Shown here in pieces: positions 26,766 to 36,068 of a DNA stretch of 64,000 nucleotides. This stretch comes from Brenneria goodwinii (GTDB taxonomy: Bacteria; Pseudomonadota; Gammaproteobacteria; Enterobacterales; Enterobacteriaceae), in contig NZ_CP014137.1 in the NCBI RefSeq assembly GCF_002291445.1, forward strand, positions 744,001 through 808,000, given 5' to 3'. A program made the position numbers and the translations under genes. Numbering within the stretch: position 1 is the first letter of the stretch; each line of letters starts with the position of its first letter. The notes below the pieces were generated by a model, which saw only the letters and a list, made by a program, of their open reading frames with translations, was not told the DNA's origin and did not search any database.

Positions 26766-28177
26766 TGCGTAATCGTCAATTTATCATCGTCCTGTTCCCC
26801 CTGCTGCTGGGGGGATGCGTCTCCTTGGATCCTGACTATCAGCGCCCTGATGCGCCGGTGCCGTCGGCCTGGCCACAGAGCGGCGCGGTAAAGGGCACGG
26901 CGTCGGACGCCACGAAAATCCCCTGGCGTTCGGCCATGGTCGATCCGAAATTACAGCAGGTTATCGATCTGGCGCTCAGCGATAACCGTGATTTGCGCAA
27001 AGCGTTGGCCGATATTGAAGCGGCGCGCGCGCAGTACGGCGTCCAGCGCGCCGATCTCTTTCCAACTGTGAGCGCCGGCGTTGACGGCTCGCGGGGCCGA
27101 TCGTTGACCAGTAGTTCATCGTCGAATAGCAATGCGACGACCATCAGCCAGAGCTACAGCGCCAACCTGGGCGTCAGCGCCTTCGAGCTGGATTTGTTCG
27201 GTAAAACGCGCAGCCTGACGGAAGCGGCGTTAGAGACTTATCTGTCGACGGAAGCGGCGGCGAAAACCACCCAACTGACGCTGATTGCCGATACCGCCAC
27301 TGCCTATATCACGCTGGCGACGGCGCGCAGCAACCTGCAACTGTCGCAGCAGACCATGCAAAGCGCGCTGCACTCGCTGGAGGTGACGCGCAACCGGCAG
27401 CGCAATGGCGTCGCTTCCGGCGTCGATGTCGCGGAAGCTGAAACCGTCTATCAGCAGGCGCGCGCCGATGTCGCCAACTATACGACGGTGGTGGCGCAGA
27501 GTAAAAATGCGCTCGACCTGCTGGCGGGGCGGCCGGTGGAAGAGTCGCTGCTGCCTGCCGGTTTGGATGACCTGACGCTGGCGATCGCGCCGGTCTCCGC
27601 CGGGATCGCTTCCTCCGTGTTATTGCAGCGCCCGGATGTGCTGGAGGCGGAGCATACGTTGAAATCGGCCAATGCCAATATCGGCGCGGCGCGGGCTGCG
27701 TTCTTCCCCAGCCTGTCATTGACCGCCAGCGGCGGGGTTAGCAGCAGCGCGCTCTCCTCGCTGTTCAGCCACGGCGCCGGCGTCTGGTCGTTGGCGCCCA
27801 GCGTGAGTCTGCCGATCTTTGACGGCGGCGCGAACCGCGCCTCGCTGAAGTATGCCGAAGCGCAGAAAAAGGGCTATATCGCCAGCTATGAAAAAGCTAT
27901 CCAGACCGCGTTCCAGGAGGTGGCGGATGCGTTGGCGCGCAAGGCCACCATTGATGAGCAGTTGGCGGCGCAGCGGGATTACACCGCGGCGGCGCAACGT
28001 AGCTATCAGCTGGCGGATAAGCGCTACCGGGAAGGCGTTGATACCTATCTGAACGCGCTGGATGCGCAACGGACGCTTTACAGCGCCCGGCAGACGCTTA
28101 TCAGCATTGAGCAGACCCGCCTGGACAATCTGGTGACCCTCTATAACGTTCTGGGAGGCGGCGCGGCGGCGCAGTAA
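26765..28177 (+). CDS. Outer-membrane efflux channel lipoprotein (NodT/OprM family)
   Basis: TolC-like trimeric channel completing the tripartite pump. 470 residues, lipobox LLLGGC with Cys19, then the family start LDPDYQRPDAPVPSAWP. Two repeated outer-membrane-factor halves are seen; the second includes RPDVLEAEHTLKSANANIGAARAAFFP-type text and DGGANRASLKYAEAQK. Having its own channel gene makes this pump independent of TolC. A strong terminator follows 22 bases downstream. Confidence 0.94.
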   Translation: MRNRQFIIVLFPLLLGGCVSLDPDYQRPDAPVPSAWPQSGAVKGTASDATKIPWRSAMVDPKLQQVIDLALSDNRDLRKALADIEAARAQYGVQRADLFPTVSAGVDGSRGRSLTSSSSSNSNATTISQSYSANLGVSAFELDLFGKTRSLTEAALETYLSTEAAAKTTQLTLIADTATAYITLATARSNLQLSQQTMQSALHSLEVTRNRQRNGVASGVDVAEAETVYQQARADVANYTTVVAQSKNALDLLAGRPVEESLLPAGLDDLTLAIAPVSAGIASSVLLQRPDVLEAEHTLKSANANIGAARAAFFPSLSLTASGGVSSSALSSLFSHGAGVWSLAPSVSLPIFDGGANRASLKYAEAQKKGYIASYEKAIQTAFQEVADALARKATIDEQLAAQRDYTAAAQRSYQLADKRYREGVDTYLNALDAQRTLYSARQTLISIEQTRLDNLVTLYNVLGGGAAAQ

Positions 28178-28198
28178 ATAGAACCTATTCATTAGGTT

Positions 28199-28238
28199 AC
28201 GGGATAGCGGCTGATTATGACGCTATCCCGTTTTTTTT
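28199..28238 (+). terminator. Rho-independent terminator of the RND operon
   Basis: Perfect 11-bp stem (ACGGGATAGCG, 28199-28209, with its complement 28221-28231), an 11-base loop and a run of eight T (28231-28238). It lies 22 bases after the channel gene stop. Confidence 0.92.
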
Positions 28239-28252
28239 CGCGGGAAATGGGG

Positions 28253-28615
28253 CTAAACGAAAAGTTCGTGGTACAGCAGAACCAGTGCGGCGATAACGAT
28301 GGTTACCGAGGTGAGGGCGATCGCGCCGTGGCTGATGTGTGACAGTATCTGGTGCCGGGCGGCGTTAAAGCGATAACGCATAACGGCGAAAGCGGCCATC
28401 ATGCCGGCGACGCACAGCAGCAGGATACCGCAGGCGAACACCATGCGATCGTCGTCCGCTATGCCCACGCGAAAAAACAGCAGGCTGTTGATCAGCATCA
28501 CAAACATGGTGCGCGACCAGGCCATACCGGTGCGCTGTGGTTGTAAACCGGGATCGCGCGTCGTTTCCACCGATGAATTAATCAAAAATAATGATTGCCG
28601 CCAGTGCGGCCGCAA
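28253..28615 (-). CDS. yidG: DUF202 inner-membrane protein (YidG-like)
   Basis: 120 residues as in E. coli YidG, with the DUF202 signature DPGLQPQRTGMAWSRT followed by three membrane helices. Function unknown. The start is uncertain: ATG 28615 overlaps yidH by 38 bases, whereas GTG at 28570 (VETTRDPGLQ) lies just after the yidH stop. Paired with yidH as in E. coli. Confidence 0.8.
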   Translation of the reverse strand: MRPHWRQSLFLINSSVETTRDPGLQPQRTGMAWSRTMFVMLINSLLFFRVGIADDDRMVFACGILLLCVAGMMAAFAVMRYRFNAARHQILSHISHGAIALTSVTIVIAALVLLYHELFV

Positions 28616-28946
28616 TCATAGTGATAAACAGCGTGACGGTCAGCAATAGCGGGGTATAAGGCATATCGCTTTCCTGACGCATGGCTTTTTCATTGCTGAC
28701 CCAACGGCGATACGCCAGCGCGCCCAGCAGGGCGGCGCAGACAATCAGCAGCAGCGCCAGCCCTTGACGCACCATCGGCGAGGCGAGATGAACGGTGAAT
28801 TGATCCACCGCCACCGCACCCGCCAGAAACGCCAGCGAGGTTCTGATCCAGGCGAGAAACGTACGCTCATTAGCCAGTGAAAATCGATAGTCAGGCGTTT
28901 TCCCCTGATGCCACCACGGTGTTTTTTCCTGCTTGGATGTCGTCAT
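28578..28946 (-). CDS. yidH: DUF202 inner-membrane protein (YidH-like)
   Basis: 122 residues with the DUF202 motif RFSLANERTFLAWIRTSLAFLAG and three membrane helices; E. coli YidH is 115 residues. Function unknown. It leads the two-gene yidHG unit on the minus strand; the small overlapping partner has the same domain, so the two may form a heteromeric membrane complex (inference). Confidence 0.88.
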   Translation of the reverse strand: MTTSKQEKTPWWHQGKTPDYRFSLANERTFLAWIRTSLAFLAGAVAVDQFTVHLASPMVRQGLALLLIVCAALLGALAYRRWVSNEKAMRQESDMPYTPLLLTVTLFITMIAAALAAIIIFD

Positions 28947-28995
28947 ATTTATCGTCTGGGTATAGGTGGAACACTGTTTGATTCGTTCAACGGCC

Positions 28996-29631
28996 TTATA
29001 TGGCCTGATGGGTCAGCAGGTCGACTTTGCTGGCGTCGGCAACGCGTTTGAGGTAACGGCTGACATTCGGTCCGAAGCTAATGTTTTTCACAATGGTCAA
29101 CGAACGCAGAACCGGGAACAGAATAAAATCGGTGGTGGAGATATCCTGTTCATTTGCCAGCAGGGGTTCGAGTTCGGCCAACTTCTGCTGAGCCTCGGCA
29201 ACCAGCGTCGGCGTTTTTGCGATCAGCGCCGCCAGATCGCCGAACGCTTTTTCTTCCCGCAGACGGTAGGCTTCACGCGCTTCCGGGGTGGACAGCTCTT
29301 TGAACTCCGCTTTGGTAAAGCGCGGCACCGCCAGATTGAATACCACGTCAGACGCCGCTTTACACCAGGCTTCAATGGCGGCCGCGACCGGCTTGTCGGC
29401 GATTAACGGTGCTTTGGTATTGTCGACATAATGCACGATATCCATACTTTCCGGCATGAAACTGCCATCCTCTTTCTGCAGGATAGGCACGACTTTGCGT
29501 CCGACCATCCGGGTAGGGGTTTCAACGTCGCCTTCCATAATAACGGACAGCTCAAAGGGAATCGCCTTCAGACCGAAAATCATTCTGGCTCTGACGCAGA
29601 ACGGGCAGTGTTCATAGATGAAGAGTTTCAT
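28996..29631 (-). CDS. grxB: Glutaredoxin 2
   Basis: Atypical large glutaredoxin with a glutathione-S-transferase fold that reduces disulfides with glutathione in the cytoplasm. 211 residues from ATG 29631, giving MKLFIYEHCPFCVRARMIFG with the CPFC active site (E. coli GrxB has CPYC and 215 residues). ETPTRMVGRKVVPILQKEDG and PESMDIVHYVD are diagnostic. A GTG three codons upstream is possible but does not improve the family match. Single gene. Confidence 0.95.
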   Translation of the reverse strand: MKLFIYEHCPFCVRARMIFGLKAIPFELSVIMEGDVETPTRMVGRKVVPILQKEDGSFMPESMDIVHYVDNTKAPLIADKPVAAAIEAWCKAASDVVFNLAVPRFTKAEFKELSTPEAREAYRLREEKAFGDLAALIAKTPTLVAEAQQKLAELEPLLANEQDISTTDFILFPVLRSLTIVKNISFGPNVSRYLKRVADASKVDLLTHQAI

Positions 29632-29875
29632 TTTTTGCACCTTAGTGATAGGAAAACAGCAGCATACAATCTTTATCCGATATAGCCGGTATTTTGCAAG
29701 TCGTCGTGTCGGTTTGCATCTATTGGGTATAGTCGGTCAGCCAGAATAATACCTGAAATAAAAAATGATCATGCGCCGGATCCGCTACCGATTTGTGACA
29801 CCTTTTTACAGCACAACGCAGACCCGCGTTCGCCTCTATTTCGGGGTGGGGTTAGTCGCTTGCGCTCGAAATGCG

Positions 29876-31552
29876 TTAAAACGTTTCCCAATTATGGTCA
29901 CCGTGCTTCGAAGCGCGGGCCGCCTTATCGACAAGTAACGTCTGCGATGGTGACGCCGCAGCGGGATGGGAAGGCCGCGGTGCGCTCACGGCGCCGTTTC
30001 CAGGTAACTGGAAGACGGCGACGGACTCCGTTAACTGGCGCGCCTGTTCTTCCAGCGACGCGGCGGCCGCCGCGGATTCCTGTACCAGGGCGGCGTTTTG
30101 CTGCGTGACGCTATCCATCTCGGTGACGGCCTGGGCCACTTGACCAATGCCGCGGCTCTGTTCTTCGGACGCCGAGGCGATTTCGCCCATCAGATTGGTT
30201 ACGTGCGTGACCGACTGAACGATGCCGGTCATGGTCTCCCCGGCCAATGCCACCTGCCGGGAACCGTTATTAATCCGTTCTACGGATTCGGCGATCAGTG
30301 CGCCGATCTCTTTCGCCGCCTGAGCGCTACGCTGCGCCAGATTACGGACTTCCCCCGCGACCACCGCGAATCCACGCCCCTGTTCGCCTGCGCGCGCCGC
30401 TTCAACCGCCGCATTCAGCGCCAGAATATTGGTTTGAAAGGCGATGCCGTTAATCACGCTGGTAATGTCGGCTATTTTTTGCGAACTGGCGGTGATATCG
30501 CTCATGGTGACGACGACGTCATCGACCAGATGACCGCCTTTGTTCGCCAGCGAAGACGCCTCCTGCGCCAGCTTGTTGGCTTGCGTAACGTTGTCGGTAT
30601 TCAGTTTTACCGTGGCGCCCAGCTGTTCCATACTGGCGGCGGTTTCCTCCAGCGCCGAGGCTTGCTGTTCGGTGCGGGATGAGAGGTCGCTATTGCCGGC
30701 GCTGATTTCGCCGGAGCCTTGATAAATCGACGTCGCGCTATCGCGAATAATCGTGACGGTGCGGATCAGACTTTCCTGCATATCGCGCAAATAGGGGATG
30801 AGTTGACCAATATTGTTGCGGCCAAAATCGGTGATGGCGTGGTGCAGCTGTCCTGACGACAGCGTTTGGAACTGCCTCTTTATTTGCTCCAGCGGCGCCA
30901 GCAGACAAGACACCAGGTAGCGATCGGTCAGGAACAGTATCAGCAATCCTAAAATCAGGGCGGCGATCAGCACGCGCTGACAGACTTTGACCAACTGATG
31001 GATTTGCCGGCTGTTCGTTTCGTCGTTAGCCAGCAGGCGTTCGGCATAGTCTTCTGTCGCTTTGCCGAATGCAATGCTGATCGGCGGGAGGGTGGTTCTT
31101 ACCGCATACCGGTATTGTTCCACATCCTCCTGTTCAAGCAGCGCCGCCATATTGCGCATTTCACGGATAATGCTGGTCCAATGTTGAACGATGTCATTAA
31201 CCAATTCCGGTGACACGCCGACCTGAGGCTGGGACTGAAAAAGCGTCAGATCATTTTGACTGATGTCGATGACATCCATGGCGGTCTTTAACATATTTCG
31301 CGCATTTTCTTTATCGCCGCTTTGATACAGATCGGCAACCATAAATAATCGAACCGCGGTACGAAAATAAGACTCTACCCCATGGCTCATAATACTGGTG
31401 TTTTTCTTCTGCAACTGACTGGTTTCCAGCAACTGGCTGACCTGACCAAGGGAGGATATCGCCATCCAGGAAACGCCGCCCCAGAGTAATAAGAAAAGGG
31501 CAAGGATAGTCAACAAGACTTTACGGATAGTTATATTTCTTAGCAATCGCAT
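29876..31552 (-). CDS. Methyl-accepting chemotaxis protein
   Basis: Membrane chemoreceptor of 558 residues. TM1 (ILALFLLLWGGVSWMAISSL), a periplasmic four-helix-bundle ligand domain (residues 35-190), TM2 (LIAALILGLLILFLTDRYLV), HAMP, then the signalling tip with GIAFQTNILALNAAVEAARAGEQGRGFAVVAGEVRNLAQRSA-type text. The C-terminus ends NWETF, the pentapeptide that tethers CheR and CheB in E. coli, so this is a high-abundance type receptor. The ligand is unknown. A flagellar sigma-28 promoter candidate lies upstream. Confidence 0.94.
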   Translation of the reverse strand: MRLLRNITIRKVLLTILALFLLLWGGVSWMAISSLGQVSQLLETSQLQKKNTSIMSHGVESYFRTAVRLFMVADLYQSGDKENARNMLKTAMDVIDISQNDLTLFQSQPQVGVSPELVNDIVQHWTSIIREMRNMAALLEQEDVEQYRYAVRTTLPPISIAFGKATEDYAERLLANDETNSRQIHQLVKVCQRVLIAALILGLLILFLTDRYLVSCLLAPLEQIKRQFQTLSSGQLHHAITDFGRNNIGQLIPYLRDMQESLIRTVTIIRDSATSIYQGSGEISAGNSDLSSRTEQQASALEETAASMEQLGATVKLNTDNVTQANKLAQEASSLANKGGHLVDDVVVTMSDITASSQKIADITSVINGIAFQTNILALNAAVEAARAGEQGRGFAVVAGEVRNLAQRSAQAAKEIGALIAESVERINNGSRQVALAGETMTGIVQSVTHVTNLMGEIASASEEQSRGIGQVAQAVTEMDSVTQQNAALVQESAAAAASLEEQARQLTESVAVFQLPGNGAVSAPRPSHPAAASPSQTLLVDKAARASKHGDHNWETF

Positions 31553-31669
31553 AAATGCATCCTGATTTGTTATGGTTGAATATCTATTTTTTCATTTAAT
31601 TTCAACATGCTATGAAAGTGACTTTTGATATTTTGAGGCGGAGATAAATATTCTGGTGTCTCACGGAAG

Positions 31670-31696
31670 TTATCGGCACCAGAATTGATTTATTTC
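31670..31696 (-). promoter_or_regulatory. Candidate FliA (sigma-28) promoter for the chemoreceptor gene
   Basis: On the minus strand GAAA - 15 bases - GCCGATAA. The -10 element matches the sigma-28 consensus GCCGATAA in full and the -35 core TAAA in three of four bases, with the correct spacing. It is about 118 bases upstream of the start. Chemoreceptor genes are classical class 3 flagellar genes. Confidence 0.7.
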
Positions 31697-31843
31697 CTTA
31701 ATTAGACGGAAATTTTTTAAAATAATGATCGCGTGAAGGTATTTGGAAAATATATTTAATGTGCGTTCTTAATTGGCACGCTTGTTGAATTTTATTCAAT
31801 CGTTATATTGGCGGGTTTTACTCGCTTAATACTTCTAGTTGCA

Positions 31844-31891
31844 GAGCCGACGCTGGTGTCTGTGGTTGCGCATCGCCACAGACGCCGGCTC
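31844..31891 (-). terminator. Hairpin downstream of the FIST chemoreceptor gene
   Basis: Arms GTCTGTGG (31858-31865) and CCACAGAC (31876-31883), extended by GAGCCG (31844-31849) and its complement with a bulge. It lies 12 bases past the stop of the minus-strand gene. No clear U-run, so this is a weak terminator or mRNA-end structure. The rest of the 350-base gap 31553-31902 is AT-rich and holds only the sigma-28 promoter candidate. Confidence 0.4.
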
Positions 31892-31902
31892 GATATTCTG
31901 TT

Positions 31903-33852
31903 TTAAGATGATGTCAGCCGTTGCAGCGTCGTCAATTGATCGACGGCATCGTGCATAGCGTCCATTCCCTTGGCGGCTTCTTTCAGGTGGCCCATATTAG
32001 TGGTTACGTTACGGCGCTCCTGGCTGGTTTCGGTGCTCATGGCCGCAATCTGATCGGCGGCGGTGATGCTTTTCGAGGCCATCTCCTGCGTGGTGCCGAC
32101 CGTTTCGGCGGCAACGTGACGGATGCGCTCGATAGTGTCCACCGCCGAGCGGATATTTTGTCTGGTGGCGTCGGCCTGCTCCTTTGACGAGCGGGCCAGA
32201 CGGCGAACTTCATCGGCGACAACCGCAAAGCCGCGGCCCGCTTCTCCGGCTCGCGCGGCCTCTACGGCGGCGTTAAGCGCCAGCAGGTTGGTTTGATCGG
32301 CAATGGCGCTGATGCCGACGGTAATCTGCGTGATGCCGAGGGAAATCTGTTCCAACTGGTTGAGTTCCTGCTCCAGATTATTTTGCGCGGTTCGCGTTTG
32401 CATTGCCGCCTCGCTGATGGCGCGAATGCTGGATTCCGCGATATCCAGCGTTTCCGTCTGGCGCGACGTGGCGTGCTCCAACTGCGGCAGCGTCGTCAAC
32501 AGCGGATTGATCTCTTCCTGATAGGCGACCACCCGTTTGATAACGCCGGACTGGATACTGTGCATGGCTTCCCAACGGCGCAGCGCCCGCTGGGCATAGT
32601 GACCGGCGTATGCCGCGTAGTCGATGGGAAAGTGCGTCATGGCTTTGACATCGTGATCGAAAAACGCCAGCGCCGACAGCGTTTGGTTGATGGGAACGCC
32701 GAAAATTTCGCCAAAGCTGGAAAAACCGGCGGCCGGCACCTTATCAAAGAAACAGGCCTGATCCAGACTGGCGGCATTATTCATCCTGCGCAGCACGCAG
32801 TCGTTCAACAGCAGCCCCGCGGGTTTTCCTTTATCGGCAAGGAACTGCTGCCAGTCACGCCGGGTGGACGCCACAAAATCCGTTGCTTGCAGCAGATACA
32901 GGCGGTCGCCGAATTCCAGATCGCAGAAGAAAGCGATGCGGTCGGCCTGAATGGCGGCGATCGAGCGAATGAAATACTCATTGTCGACCTTCACCCCAAA
33001 GGTTTTCCCTTCCAGCTGTTTGCCGATTTGTTCCGGTTTGCAGCGCAGGTAATCCGATAGCGCGTGGATGATTGATTGAGGCCGCCCGCTGGCATCGAAT
33101 ACGGATTTGACGGTGCGGGCCACCGGATCGGCTTCGGCGATCAGCCAGCTTTGCGTCGTGGGTTCGAAGTTCTGGCTCTTGAACGGCGCAAAGGATTTTC
33201 CTTCCGCCATTTGGCAAAACACCAGCACCGCCTTGCCTTGTAATATGCCGTTGTCGTTGCCGATATAGGTGGCGCTGAAATCGAGATTGCCGCCGGCCGA
33301 ACCGCCGATCGCCATGCAGGGAAAGCTGCCGCTGGCATACCATGCCTGCATCAGAAAGCCTTCGGAGGCCGAGAGTCCGTCGCAGTAGATCATGGCGAAA
33401 GTGCGATCGGCGGACAGCGCCATACCGACGTTGAGCCGTTCCAACTCCTGACGAATTGCCGCGATTCTCTGGCCGGCAGTGGCTTTTCCCTGAATATGCA
33501 GATCGATGACATGCACTTCATGCTGCGCGATCAGCGTTTGCGGCAGCCATAACCAACTTCCCTGTGTCCCGCTCATGTCACAATAGGTCGATATGCCGGG
33601 GCGGGCGCACAGCGCGCCGGTCGAGGAGAGGGCGAGTACCGTGAGATTGGCGTTCGCAAGCTGCTGCCAGGCGTTATTGACGCGGGAGAAATCGGCATCG
33701 GGGGGAACGAAGGTAAACAGCAGACCGGCTTTGTCGGCAATGCCAAGGCTGTTTAGCGAGGTGGGTAAGGTTTCACAGTTATAGACGCCGCTAACGGGCG
33801 ATTTGGCGCCAAAAATAGTTGCTCCTGCACGGAAAGACGACAGTATTCCCAT
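31903..33852 (-). CDS. Soluble FIST-domain chemoreceptor
   Basis: 649 residues without a membrane helix. The N-terminal ~400 residues form FIST-N (about 40-240, with SSTGALCA and AIGGSAGGNL) and FIST-C (about 240-385) ligand-sensing modules. They are followed by a short coiled region and the MCP signalling tip (AIADQTNLLALNAAVEAA, then GRGFAVVADEVRRLA near 525-555). It ends without the NWETF pentapeptide. Soluble receptors of this kind sense internal signals; FIST ligands are thought to be small molecules such as amino acids. Start ATG 33852. It is separated from the membrane receptor by 350 bases, with its own hairpin. Confidence 0.9.
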   Translation of the reverse strand: MGILSSFRAGATIFGAKSPVSGVYNCETLPTSLNSLGIADKAGLLFTFVPPDADFSRVNNAWQQLANANLTVLALSSTGALCARPGISTYCDMSGTQGSWLWLPQTLIAQHEVHVIDLHIQGKATAGQRIAAIRQELERLNVGMALSADRTFAMIYCDGLSASEGFLMQAWYASGSFPCMAIGGSAGGNLDFSATYIGNDNGILQGKAVLVFCQMAEGKSFAPFKSQNFEPTTQSWLIAEADPVARTVKSVFDASGRPQSIIHALSDYLRCKPEQIGKQLEGKTFGVKVDNEYFIRSIAAIQADRIAFFCDLEFGDRLYLLQATDFVASTRRDWQQFLADKGKPAGLLLNDCVLRRMNNAASLDQACFFDKVPAAGFSSFGEIFGVPINQTLSALAFFDHDVKAMTHFPIDYAAYAGHYAQRALRRWEAMHSIQSGVIKRVVAYQEEINPLLTTLPQLEHATSRQTETLDIAESSIRAISEAAMQTRTAQNNLEQELNQLEQISLGITQITVGISAIADQTNLLALNAAVEAARAGEAGRGFAVVADEVRRLARSSKEQADATRQNIRSAVDTIERIRHVAAETVGTTQEMASKSITAADQIAAMSTETSQERRNVTTNMGHLKEAAKGMDAMHDAVDQLTTLQRLTSS

Positions 33853-33978
33853 AGTAGTTCCCTCTCTTCAATTGAATCATGGAATAAAACGAATCATTGA
33901 ATAGAAAGAGTCTAGCCTGCGGCGTATTTTCTGAATGCGCTACGGGTCACGTTTATCCGCGGCATGAATAGGCGGGAA

Positions 33979-34076
33979 GGCCGGGCGCGAGCTAAGCGGT
34001 AGCATGAAAATGGCGGTATCGCCGCGTATGCAGCTGTCTCTGAGTCGGCATCAATAACGGTGACCCAGAGATAGCC
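33979..34076 (+). repeat. Dispersed ~90-bp repeat, copy B (diverged)
   Basis: Shares GCATGAAAATGGCGGTAT and CTGTCTCTGAGTC with copy C, and in its inner half has a palindromic subunit from CTGTCTCTGAGTC (34034-34046) to CAGAGATAG (34066-34074). Located between the FIST receptor gene and the nitrilase gene. Confidence 0.6.
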
Positions 34077-34105
34077 TTATGGGAGTAGGAAGGCGGTTTT
34101 AGCGG

Positions 34106-35032
34106 TTAGTCGCGAATGAATTTCACGCCGGGCTTTGCGCGTTCGTCCACGTTTAACTCAAATACATCCGGGCGGGCATAGTGACCAACTACATCAAAAT
34201 CGTAGCGGGCGCGTTTAAGCTCTTCGGTATCGATTTCCGCGCTGAGCAGCCCGGACTCGTTTTTGAGCGGTCCGGCCAGAATATCGCCCAGCGGGCCGAC
34301 GATCACGCTGCCGCCCTGAATCAACGGCCGGTTTTCGTCCCAGCCCGGTACGCTGATCCCCAGCTCTTTGGGCGAGGGTTGCACCTGACAAGCGCTGACC
34401 ACGAAACAGCGGCCTTCATGCGCGATGTGCCTCATGGAGCACAGCCACATATCGCGTTCGTCGACCGTCGGCGCACACCAGATTTCCACGCCTTTGGCAT
34501 ACATGGCGGTACGCAGCAAAGGCATGTGGTTTTCCCAGCAGATGGCCGAGCCGATGCGTCCGGCTTCCGTCTCAACCACCGGCAGGGTGGAACCATCGCC
34601 CTGGCCCCAGATCAGCCGCTCGGTGCCGGTTGGCATCAATTTGCGGTGCTTCGCCGCCAGCCCCTGCGTGGGTTCAAAAAACAGCGATGAGCAATATAAC
34701 GAACTGCCGGATCGTTCGATGACGCCGACAACCAACGATGCGCCGGTGCGGGCGGATAACCCGGCCAGCGCCTCGGTTTCCGCGCCGGGCACCGCAATGG
34801 CATTATCGAAATAGCGCGCGAACGCTTCCCGCCCTTCAGGTAATCGGTAACCGAGATGCGTGCCGAATATTTCGCCTTTGGGATAACCGCCGAGTACCGC
34901 TTCGGGTAAAACGACCAGCTTTGCTCCGCTGGCGGCGATGGCTTTTTCATAAGAAAGAATGAGTTTCAACGTATCGGCTTTACCGCCGGGCAACGCGCCG
35001 ATTTGCAATGCGGCAACAATGGATTTGGCCAT
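34106..35032 (-). CDS. Nitrilase (carbon-nitrogen hydrolase superfamily)
   Basis: Hydrolyses organic nitriles to the acid and ammonia. 308 residues. Catalytic triad: Glu44 (VVLPEA), Lys131 (KHRKLMPTG) and Cys165 (ICWENHMPLLR). The CWENHMPL context and TERLIWGQGDGS are typical of true nitrilases rather than amidases. In a plant-associated bacterium aryl-aceto- or cyano-amino nitriles are plausible substrates (inference). Divergent from a LysR gene with about 80 bases between, the usual arrangement for a substrate-induced enzyme. Confidence 0.9.
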   Translation of the reverse strand: MAKSIVAALQIGALPGGKADTLKLILSYEKAIAASGAKLVVLPEAVLGGYPKGEIFGTHLGYRLPEGREAFARYFDNAIAVPGAETEALAGLSARTGASLVVGVIERSGSSLYCSSLFFEPTQGLAAKHRKLMPTGTERLIWGQGDGSTLPVVETEAGRIGSAICWENHMPLLRTAMYAKGVEIWCAPTVDERDMWLCSMRHIAHEGRCFVVSACQVQPSPKELGISVPGWDENRPLIQGGSVIVGPLGDILAGPLKNESGLLSAEIDTEELKRARYDFDVVGHYARPDVFELNVDERAKPGVKFIRD

Positions 35033-35113
35033 GTCAAAAACCTCTGAAGGGACGGATAAATGATGATATAGAATGCACTGTTACCAATGAAGAGTGAATG
35101 ATTGCTAATCGAT

Positions 35114-36025
35114 ATGAATGATATGAATATCGCCAAGGCTGACCTGAATCTGTTAAAAGTGTTTGAAGCGCTGTATGAAGAGGGAAGCGCCAGCCGGGCG
35201 GCCATCCGTCTGCAGGTGACCCAGTCGGCGGTCAGCGCGTCGCTTTCCCGGTTACGCGAGCTCTACGGCGAGCAATTGTTTCAGCGCACCGAGCACGGTT
35301 TGGCGCCGACGCCGTTGGCCAGCCAGCTCAAGCCGGTCGTCACGGAAGCATTAAACCGATTCCGGCAAAGCCTGACGATGGTTTCTCCCCACTCTGACAG
35401 CTATGAAGGGCGGTCGGTGATCATCGGGCTTTCCGACGATTTTGAAATCGCCATTGGTTCCCGGCTGATCGGGATAATGGCTGAACGGGCGCCCAAACTC
35501 AGGTTGATTTTTCGTCAGACGCATAGCCAGATAGTGTCATCCGCGCTGATGGAGCGCACCATCGATATTGCCGTCACCTCCGGGGGCTTTTCCAGCCGCG
35601 CATTGAGTCACGAATGGATTGGGGAGGGGGAGTACGCCTGCCTGGTCGATCCTGACTTCCATCGCGCGGATGAGGTGATGGATCTGGATCGTTTTGTGGC
35701 AAGCGAGCATATCCTGATCTCATCGGGCGGTTTTATCGGCATTGTGGATGAGGCACTGGCGGCGGCCGGACTGAAGCGCAATATTGCGGCGTCGACCACC
35801 CATTTCGCTGCGTTGCCGTACCTGCTGAAAGGCTGTTCCGCCATCGCCACCATACCGGCGCACGCGGCGCGGGCGATTGTGCAAATCAGCGGGCTGCGCA
35901 TGTTGCCTTGTCCGGTCAGTTTGCGCCGTTATCCCATTGAGGTCGGCTGGCGAACCACCGGCTCATTCGACAAAATCGAACTCAAGCTCAAAGGGGCGAT
36001 TGAGGCGTGTTTCAAACAACCGTAG
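35114..36025 (+). CDS. LysR-type regulator, probably of the nitrilase gene
   Basis: About 303 residues. N-terminal winged helix (DLNLLKVFEALYEEGSASRAAIRLQVTQSAVSASLSRLRELYGEQLF-type LysR pattern) and a NodD/SyrM-like effector domain. Start is ambiguous between TTG 35102, ATG 35114 and ATG 35123; 35114 is taken as a compromise. The shared divergent promoter suggests that it controls the nitrilase in response to a nitrile or plant signal (inference). Confidence 0.88.
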   Translation: MNDMNIAKADLNLLKVFEALYEEGSASRAAIRLQVTQSAVSASLSRLRELYGEQLFQRTEHGLAPTPLASQLKPVVTEALNRFRQSLTMVSPHSDSYEGRSVIIGLSDDFEIAIGSRLIGIMAERAPKLRLIFRQTHSQIVSSALMERTIDIAVTSGGFSSRALSHEWIGEGEYACLVDPDFHRADEVMDLDRFVASEHILISSGGFIGIVDEALAAAGLKRNIAASTTHFAALPYLLKGCSAIATIPAHAARAIVQISGLRMLPCPVSLRRYPIEVGWRTTGSFDKIELKLKGAIEACFKQP

Positions 36026-36068
36026 CCCGCAATACCGGACTTAGCCTGTTGATAAAATTAGAAATATC

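Noticed and set aside
33853..33990. Sigma-28 promoter for the FIST chemoreceptor gene
   Set aside because: A GCGGATAA word exists near 33950 but has no TAAA-like element at the right spacing.
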